NCBI GenBank assembly: GCA_964517585.1
Contig: CAZFCB010000053.1
Coordinates: 1-6,290, forward strand
Direction: 5' to 3'
Length of the DNA stretch: 6,290 nt
DNA from: JAGORY01 sp964517585
Lineage (GTDB): Bacteria > Patescibacteriota > Gracilibacteria > Peribacterales > Peribacteraceae
Under the pieces are notes generated by a model. That model saw nothing but the letters and a program-made list of their open reading frames with translations. It was not told where the DNA came from and searched no databases. Below, in pieces: positions 1-4,582 of the stretch (position 1 is its first letter; each line of letters opens with the position of its first letter). Made by a program: the position numbers and the translations under genes.

Positions 1-29
1 ACCCAACGCGGGTCAGTAGACCCGCTCTG
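1..29. repeat. Dispersed hairpin repeat R, copy 1
   Basis: This 29-bp stretch recurs without a mismatch at 2809-2837. Its core is a stem-loop with arms GCGGGTC (8-14) and GACCCGC (19-25) around an AGTA loop. The element touches the window edge, so its true left boundary is unknown. The second copy begins at a stop codon, so this copy may likewise follow the end of a gene lying outside the window. It has no T-run and so is not a standard intrinsic terminator. Bases 30-70, between this repeat and repeat P, show no gene or motif I can name. Confidence 0.85.
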
Positions 30-70
30 TAACGTAAATGTCACAATTATTTGGAAGCGGTTTATGAGCT

Positions 71-98
71 GCAAAGACGCAAAATTTTGCGTCTCTAC
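71..98. repeat. Dispersed palindromic repeat P, copy 1
   Basis: The 20-bp core at 75-94 is a perfect palindrome: AGACGCAAAA followed by its reverse complement. Over 28 bp it matches the copy at 4528-4555 with two differences (positions 72 and 74). It lies at the 3' end of the minus-strand gene and supplies that gene's TAG stop (95-97). The minus-strand transcript would fold here into a strong hairpin followed by only a short T run, so it may act as a weak terminator or 3'-end stabiliser. GTAGAGACGC-type palindromes recall dispersed intergenic repeats of several bacterial phyla, but I recall this rather than having checked it. Confidence 0.85.
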
Positions 99-931
99 TT
101 CTGATATTTCTCAAAAATTGCGCGAAGTTTTGCAGCTTCTTTTGTGTCTCGTCGCACTGCGATCTTGCACTTTGCTTTCATATGGAAAATGTCCGAGAAA
201 AGTTCTGCATCAAATTGGCTGATGGATTCTACGGTGCTGAAGAAGAATGAGAAATGCTTCGTGATGGCTGGAGGAAAGACGCATTCTAGGATGTGATCAT
301 CACACACCCAAATAGCGCATCCTTCAGCCGGAAATGGTGTATGTGTATCGATGCTTGCATGCACATTTTTCACGCGTATGAGCTTTTCGCCGTATCGATC
401 CAGAAACGTATCATTGCCGTAGAGGATAATAAGCGGATTACCACGAGCTACCATTCCTTGGTAGAAACGCGTCTCAGTCTCACGCATCCCAAGCGAATAC
501 CACGGATGAGAGTTGTACATGTAACTCGGGTGCGTCTGTGGTTCCCTCGTCATCTTCAGGAGGACATGCGACCACACGGGATCTAGGCTCATGAGCGAAT
601 CTGCAAAAAATTCCCGACGCTCTTGTTCTTTGAGTGGAAATTGAAATTCTTCCGTCCTATGTTCAACGTACGTTCTATTCACGGTATCCAGAAAGCCTGT
701 CAGATGTCCGATCCACACCATGTTCAGAGAAATTTTCCCATATGTCTTCACAAGCATCTGCGAATCGATCATCTGAGATACCATCCGATAGAGATTGGGC
801 AGAGACACTGTCACCGCCTCTTTTTTAAGCCGCTTATGAAGCTCTGTGATAGTGAGAGACTGCTTGGAGCCTAGCACTTCAAGGATGGTGCTCTGCAGTG
901 GATGGAGAGGGTCAACGTTTGCCATTCGCAT
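95..931 (-). CDS. Winged-helix (wHTH) putative transcriptional regulator
   Basis: This 278-residue protein starts with a winged-helix DNA-binding domain at about residues 10-75. The pattern is a helix, then TITELHKRL, then a recognition helix around SLPNLYRMVSQMIDSQ, then a wing at MLVKTYGKISLN. The shape recalls Fur-like and archaeal TrmB-like wHTH domains. Residues about 90-278 form a mixed alpha/beta region I cannot assign; it has an NPLIILYGND strand-turn (155-164) and four cysteines (205, 210, 217, 255), with no membrane segment. The ATG at 931 is used; a second in-frame ATG two codons later (925) is equally possible, and neither has a clear Shine-Dalgarno. The gene diverges from the cysteine-rich array across 85 bp with a dyad, which fits autoregulation and control of the array. 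The domain call is fairly sure; the regulated target is inferred. Confidence 0.8.
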   Translation of the reverse strand: MRMANVDPLHPLQSTILEVLGSKQSLTITELHKRLKKEAVTVSLPNLYRMVSQMIDSQMLVKTYGKISLNMVWIGHLTGFLDTVNRTYVEHRTEEFQFPLKEQERREFFADSLMSLDPVWSHVLLKMTREPQTHPSYMYNSHPWYSLGMRETETRFYQGMVARGNPLIILYGNDTFLDRYGEKLIRVKNVHASIDTHTPFPAEGCAIWVCDDHILECVFPPAITKHFSFFFSTVESISQFDAELFSDIFHMKAKCKIAVRRDTKEAAKLRAIFEKYQK

Positions 932-939
932 TCTATGAT

Positions 940-958
940 ATTCTTATAAAATAAGAAT
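940..958. promoter_or_regulatory. 19-bp inverted repeat, candidate operator
   Basis: ATTCTTAT and ATAAGAAT form a perfect 8-bp dyad around a 3-bp AAA spacer, centred on 949. It lies 9 bp upstream of the minus-strand regulator's start and 58 bp upstream of gene A. Overlapping -10-like hexamers are present on both strands: TATAAA at 945-950 on plus, and TATAAG (948 down to 943) on minus. A dimeric winged-helix protein bound here could block both promoters. The symmetry is directly visible; the operator role is inferred, and AT-rich DNA yields such dyads more easily by chance. Confidence 0.5.
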
Positions 959-1001
959 TCAAACTCTATTTTCTTAATTCTCTTGAAATAGAAAACAGAG
1001 C

Positions 1002-1007
1002 GAGGAG
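1002..1007 (+). promoter_or_regulatory. Shine-Dalgarno of gene A
   Basis: GAGGAG ends 9 bases before the ATG at 1017. An in-frame TGA at 984-986 lies upstream with no other ATG between, which fixes the start. Gene A is the only member of the trio with a recognisable ribosome-binding site. Confidence 0.75.
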
Positions 1008-1016
1008 AATCGCCCG

Positions 1017-2702
1017 ATGGTGAGTCATCCATGTATCGCCTGCGGCCAAACCTTTGTCATCACAAGTGATGATCTTGCGTTTTATGAAAAAGTGTCGCCA
1101 ATATTTAACGGCAAGAAAGAGCTGATTCCTCCTCCCACACACTGTCCGGAGTGCAGACAACAGCGAAGACTAGCCTGGAGAAACGAGCAGCATCTCTATA
1201 AGCGCTCATGTGATCTATGTCAAAAGAGTACGATTTCAGTTCACTCTGAGCATGCGCCATTTCCTGTGTACTGCACGCAGTGCTGGTGGGGTGATGGATG
1301 GGATCCGCTCTCATTCGGTATCGCTGTTGATAAAAACATGCCGCTACTCCCACAACTCAAAGTGCTCCTAGATCGCGTGCCACATCTTGCCATGCAAAAT
1401 GACAACGGTATCAGCAGTGAAAATTCGGAATACTGCTACGACATTTCGCGAGCAAAGAATTGCTATCGGCTCATCGGGAGCTGGTACGACGAGGAATGTC
1501 ATTACGGACTCAATATCAATCACTGCAAATTTGTCGTTGACAGTAACACGATAGGATCTAACTCTGAGCTTGTGTATGAATCGCTCGACTCGCAAAAGCT
1601 CTACCACTGTGCATATCTCCAAAACAGCGAGAACTGTCATGACTGTTTTTTCGGTTACGACCTCAAGGGATGTAGTGATTGTTTGAGTTGCGTTGGCATT
1701 CGGCAGAAAAAGTTTTGCATCAATAATATTCAGTATTCTGAGCCAGAGTATCGTGAACATCTTTCAAGAATTTCATTTGGCTCTCGCTCAACTGTCGACA
1801 ATCTTCGAGAAACATTTGATACATGGTCTCTCACATTCCCACGTCGCGCTGCCAATTTTCAAAACTGCGAAGATTGCCTCGGCAATAACCTTCTCAATTG
1901 TAAAAACGTGCTGGGTTACAGCGTCTTCAACAGTGAACATTCAAAATTTATCGATCGGTCAGATGGACCGAAGTACTGCTACGACATCATCAATAGTGGT
2001 GGTCCTGAGTGGTGCTACGACTGCGTCACGCCAGACGACTCGTACATGACACTTTTTTCAGTGTGGTGCTGGAAATCCAAGAATGTCATCCTGAGTGATA
2101 ATTGCCATTCGAGTGAACAGCTTCTTGCGTGCGCTGGTATCCATCGTGGGAAATTCTGCATTCTCAATACACAGTACACCGAGGATGAGTATAACGATCT
2201 GGCACCTCAGCTCATTCAGCAGATGACGAAAGACGGTGTATGGGGTGAACATCCGCCAGTACATTTCTCTCCATTTGGATACAACGAGAGCGCTGCTATG
2301 GACTATTACCCGCTTGTGCGAAATGCAGTTGTAGCGAAGGAATGGAAGTGGGAAGACAATCTTCCTTATACCGTAGGGAAGCAGACAATTGAGAGAAAGA
2401 ATATTCCCGATGACATCTCTGATATCCCAGATTCAATCGTCAATGAGATCCTCTCTTGTAGCGTGTGTGATCGAAACTTCAAAATTATCCCGCAAGAACT
2501 ATCGTTCTATCGCTCGATGCCAATTCCTCTTCCTCGTGCATGTTTTCAATGTCGTCATCGGGCACGATTTCAGCGAAAAACACCTACGCGTATTTGGAGC
2601 CGCGAATGCGCCAAATGCCGCAAGCCAATTGCAACAAGCTATAGCCCTGAGAGGCCGGAAACCGTGTACTGCGAGCGTTGCTATCTTGAAACAGTCTATT
2701 AA
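1017..2702 (+). CDS. Cysteine-rich multi-zinc-ribbon protein A
   Basis: The product has 561 residues with 37 cysteines, no signal peptide and no membrane segment; it is probably cytoplasmic. Zinc site 1 is C6/C9 with C43/C46, and site 2 is C65/C68 with C86/C89. A central cysteine ladder has two halves, about 130-245 and 280-395, each closing with a similar phrase (FCINNIQYSEPEY at 233-245, FCILNTQYTEDEY at 380-392). A block with SPFGYNES (418-425) follows, then site 3 (C481/C484 with C509/C512) and site 4 (C531/C534 with C552/C555), ending in YLETVY. All four terminal zinc sites are intact. Compared with B and C, the first ladder half has lost cysteines at 176 (S), 186 (V) and 189 (S). I recognise this as an uncharacterised cysteine-rich family frequent in Patescibacteria and sometimes mislabelled in databases (from memory). 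Metal binding is well supported by motif; the cellular role is unknown. Structural, RNA- or protein-binding and metal-storage roles are all possible. Confidence 0.92.
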   Translation: MVSHPCIACGQTFVITSDDLAFYEKVSPIFNGKKELIPPPTHCPECRQQRRLAWRNEQHLYKRSCDLCQKSTISVHSEHAPFPVYCTQCWWGDGWDPLSFGIAVDKNMPLLPQLKVLLDRVPHLAMQNDNGISSENSEYCYDISRAKNCYRLIGSWYDEECHYGLNINHCKFVVDSNTIGSNSELVYESLDSQKLYHCAYLQNSENCHDCFFGYDLKGCSDCLSCVGIRQKKFCINNIQYSEPEYREHLSRISFGSRSTVDNLRETFDTWSLTFPRRAANFQNCEDCLGNNLLNCKNVLGYSVFNSEHSKFIDRSDGPKYCYDIINSGGPEWCYDCVTPDDSYMTLFSVWCWKSKNVILSDNCHSSEQLLACAGIHRGKFCILNTQYTEDEYNDLAPQLIQQMTKDGVWGEHPPVHFSPFGYNESAAMDYYPLVRNAVVAKEWKWEDNLPYTVGKQTIERKNIPDDISDIPDSIVNEILSCSVCDRNFKIIPQELSFYRSMPIPLPRACFQCRHRARFQRKTPTRIWSRECAKCRKPIATSYSPERPETVYCERCYLETVY

Positions 2703-2704
2703 CC

Positions 2705-2809
2705 ATGATGTTTCTTTTTCTTGCATCAACTGCAGCGAAGCCCTCCGTAGCCGCCACCGTAGTGGCGCGAAGGACGGGCGAGTCTTGTTATCTGGAAACA
2801 GTGTACTAA
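2705..2809 (+). pseudogene. Remnant of a further paralogue's 3' end, in a short open frame
   Basis: An open frame of 34 codons starts at ATG 2705, two bases after gene A's stop, and ends at TAA 2807-2809. Its last seven residues, CYLETVY (2786-2806), equal the C-terminus of genes A and B. Over 24 bp including the stop it differs from gene A at only four positions, all synonymous third codon positions, so it derives from a separate functional gene rather than a recent copy of A's end. The first 27 codons are unlike the family and run through a stem-loop. In another frame 2724-2735 reads CINC, which could be an N-terminal CxxC remnant, but that is weak. There is no Shine-Dalgarno. I think it is debris of a deleted paralogue; a translated small protein cannot be excluded. 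Confidence 0.55.
2740..2779. repeat. Imperfect stem-loop element in the A-B gap
   Basis: The inner stem is CGCCAC (2752-2757) against GTGGCG (2762-2767) with a CGTA loop. The outer stem is GCCCTCC (2740-2746) against GGACGGGC (2772-2779) with one bulged C, separated by a small internal loop, giving 13 base pairs in all. It is GC-rich compared with its surroundings and has no following T-run. It resembles short interspersed elements I associate with Patescibacteria intergenic DNA, but only one copy is present here. Confidence 0.5.
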
Positions 2810-2837
2810 CCCAACGCGGGTCAGTAGACCCGCTCTG
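2809..2837. repeat. Dispersed hairpin repeat R, copy 2
   Basis: Identical over 29 bp to bases 1-29. Stem arms lie at 2816-2822 and 2827-2833. Its first base is the last base of the remnant's TAA stop, and its end is 8 bases before gene B's ATG. It therefore fills the place where gene B's ribosome-binding site would be, and the hairpin would sit in the 5' leader of any mRNA entering gene B from upstream. Confidence 0.9.
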
Positions 2838-2845
2838 CTACCACA

Positions 2846-4525
2846 ATGATCCATACCTGCGCCCAATGTTCGGCAACATATGAAATCACGAAGAGGGATC
2901 TCGTGTTTTACGACACCGTCTCGCCGATCTTTGGAGAAAAGAAATACGGAATCCCACCTCCGACTCTTTGCCCGATGTGTCGCATGCAACGCAGGAGTGC
3001 GTGGCGCAATGAACGATCACTGCATTCCCGATCATGCGGACGGTGTGACCGAAGAATCGTCGCATTGTATGCGGAAGATGCGCCATTCCCCGTGTATTGC
3101 CACAGCTGTTGGTGGGGACAGGAATGGGATCCAGCGTCGTATGGACAGGCCGTGGATATGGATCGGCCATTCTTCGAACAGTTTTTTGAGGTAAATCACC
3201 GTGTGCCACATCTTGCCATGATGAATGACAACGGCGTGAATAGTGAGAACTGTGAGTACACGACAGACTTTTCCTTCGGAAAGAACTGTTACATGACATG
3301 TGGATCATGGTTTGTGGAACATTGTTACTACTGCGCTGCTCCAAATACGCGGTGCAAATTCATGGTCGATTGTTATTTCATGGCCGATAGCGAACTGTGC
3401 TACGAATGTCTGGATTCACGCAGACTGTATTCCTGCCGCTATCTGCAAAATTGCGAAAGCTGCACTGACTGCATCTTCGGCTACGACCTGAAAGGTTGCA
3501 GCGACTGCGTTGGATGTTTCGGACTGCGACAGAAACGTTTCCATTGGTTTAATGAAAAACTCTCCGAACCTGAGTATAGAAAACGCTTGGCAGAATTTGA
3601 TATAGGTTCATACGAACAAATTGAGGCGATGAAAATCCGCTTTCGTGCTTGCACGCTGACACTACCGCGTCGTGGGATGCAGCTCATAAACTGTGAAGAT
3701 TGTGATGGAGACTACTTAAACGGCTGCCATGATGTCCATGACAGCTATATGTGCTTCGATGCTGAGCATTGCCGATATTGCGACAGAGGAGAAGGTCAAG
3801 TATCTGGCTATGATCTGCTCCATACTGGGAATTCGGAATACTGCTATGAAGGACTGACTCCTGATAACTCCTACATGACGCTCTTTAGCATGTGGACGTG
3901 GTTTACGAAGTACTGTCTCTATAGTGACAATTGTCATCACTCCGAACATTTATTCGGGTGTTCATCGATGAAGAATGCGAAGTACTGCATTTTGAACAAA
4001 CAATATTCCAAAGAAGAATACGAGGCTCTAGCACCAAAAATAATTGAGCGAATGCGCAGCGACGGTGAGTGGGGCCAACTCTTTCCCATTAGCACTTCTC
4101 CTTTTGGTTACAACGAAACAATAGCGCAGGATTATGTACCAATGAACGCAGAAGACGCACGCTTGCGAGGTTGGCTCTGGCGCGAACCGAAGAATGAAGA
4201 AGGAGATGGAACACCAGCGGAAAAGTTGCCAGATCGCATCGATGACACGAGCGACGCTTTGCTTGCGCAGCCTATTCGTTGCTCACGCTCCAGACGAGTA
4301 TTTAGGATGATCAAACAGGAGACTGATTTTTACCGACGTCATCGCATTCCATTGCCTCGTCTGCATCCAACAGAGCGACATGGAGACCGTTTCCGGATGC
4401 ATAATCCACCGAAAATCTGGGATCGTACGTGTGCGAAATGCGCTACGGTATTACGAACGACATACGCACCAGATCGGCCTGAGATTGTGTACTGCGATCG
4501 TTGCTATTTAGAAACCGTGTACTAG
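2846..4525 (+). CDS. Cysteine-rich multi-zinc-ribbon protein B
   Basis: The product has 559 residues and 41 cysteines and is collinear with A almost without gaps. Site 1 is C5/C8 with C42/C45, and site 2 is C64/C67 with C85/C88. The ladder is denser than in A (for example C148, C152, C160, C163, C170, C176, C185, C188), and its second half closes with YCILNKQYSKEEY (380-392). SPFGYNET is at 418-425. Site 3 is largely destroyed: C479 remains, but the partners are S482, H507 and E510. Site 4 (C529/C532 with C550/C553) is intact and the end is YLETVY. The ATG is the first start after an in-frame TAG at 2825 and aligns with A's start. There is no Shine-Dalgarno and I see no convincing promoter, so it is probably read from gene A's transcript or starts without one. 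It ends in TAG two bases before repeat P copy 2. Function unknown. Confidence 0.92.
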   Translation: MIHTCAQCSATYEITKRDLVFYDTVSPIFGEKKYGIPPPTLCPMCRMQRRSAWRNERSLHSRSCGRCDRRIVALYAEDAPFPVYCHSCWWGQEWDPASYGQAVDMDRPFFEQFFEVNHRVPHLAMMNDNGVNSENCEYTTDFSFGKNCYMTCGSWFVEHCYYCAAPNTRCKFMVDCYFMADSELCYECLDSRRLYSCRYLQNCESCTDCIFGYDLKGCSDCVGCFGLRQKRFHWFNEKLSEPEYRKRLAEFDIGSYEQIEAMKIRFRACTLTLPRRGMQLINCEDCDGDYLNGCHDVHDSYMCFDAEHCRYCDRGEGQVSGYDLLHTGNSEYCYEGLTPDNSYMTLFSMWTWFTKYCLYSDNCHHSEHLFGCSSMKNAKYCILNKQYSKEEYEALAPKIIERMRSDGEWGQLFPISTSPFGYNETIAQDYVPMNAEDARLRGWLWREPKNEEGDGTPAEKLPDRIDDTSDALLAQPIRCSRSRRVFRMIKQETDFYRRHRIPLPRLHPTERHGDRFRMHNPPKIWDRTCAKCATVLRTTYAPDRPEIVYCDRCYLETVY

Positions 4526-4527
4526 TT

Positions 4528-4555
4528 GTAGAGACGCAAAATTTTGCGTCTCTAC
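4528..4555. repeat. Dispersed palindromic repeat P, copy 2
   Basis: This is a perfect 28-bp palindrome centred between 4541 and 4542, with half-site beginning GTAGAGACGC. It starts two bases after gene B's stop and ends 11 bases before the extended -10 of gene C, so it covers the position of gene C's -35 box. Transcribed, it would form a hairpin of about 12 bp, but no T-run follows. It could end or protect gene B's mRNA, and as DNA it could bind a dimeric protein over gene C's promoter. The palindrome is certain; the role is open. Confidence 0.92.
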
Positions 4556-4566
4556 TGCACCAATCA

Positions 4567-4575
4567 TGCTATAAT
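4567..4575 (+). promoter_or_regulatory. Extended -10 promoter of gene C, leaderless start
   Basis: TGCTATAAT is a perfect extended -10 element (TGn followed by consensus TATAAT at 4570-4575). The gene C ATG begins after only 7 more bases, so transcription would start at or one base before the start codon, giving a leaderless mRNA. No good -35 exists: TTGCGT at 4544-4549 lies inside palindrome P with an over-long 20-bp spacer. Extended -10 promoters often do without a -35. This supports the start at 4583. Confidence 0.75.
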
Positions 4576-4582
4576 CCTGAGC

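Noticed and set aside
965..992. Weak inverted repeat TCTATTT / AAATAGA in gene A's leader
   Set aside because: Seven AT-rich pairs around a long loop; expected by chance in such DNA.
1368..1760. Antisense open frame of 130 codons inside gene A
   Set aside because: Valine- and isoleucine-rich composition is the expected mirror of cysteine- and tyrosine-rich coding on the other strand; no start signal.
2785..2813. Promoter for gene B with TTGTTA as -35
   Set aside because: No acceptable -10 at the right spacing; AACCCA is not a -10 element.
2389..2883. Open frame of 164 codons overlapping the end of gene A and the start of gene B
   Set aside because: Mostly out-of-frame shadow of gene A; only its CINC stretch in the A-B gap is noted as a possible relic.
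4544..4582. Upstream TTG start giving a 571-residue gene C
   Set aside because: The TTG lies within palindrome P and upstream of a perfect extended -10; the ATG at 4583 matches the starts and lengths of A and B.
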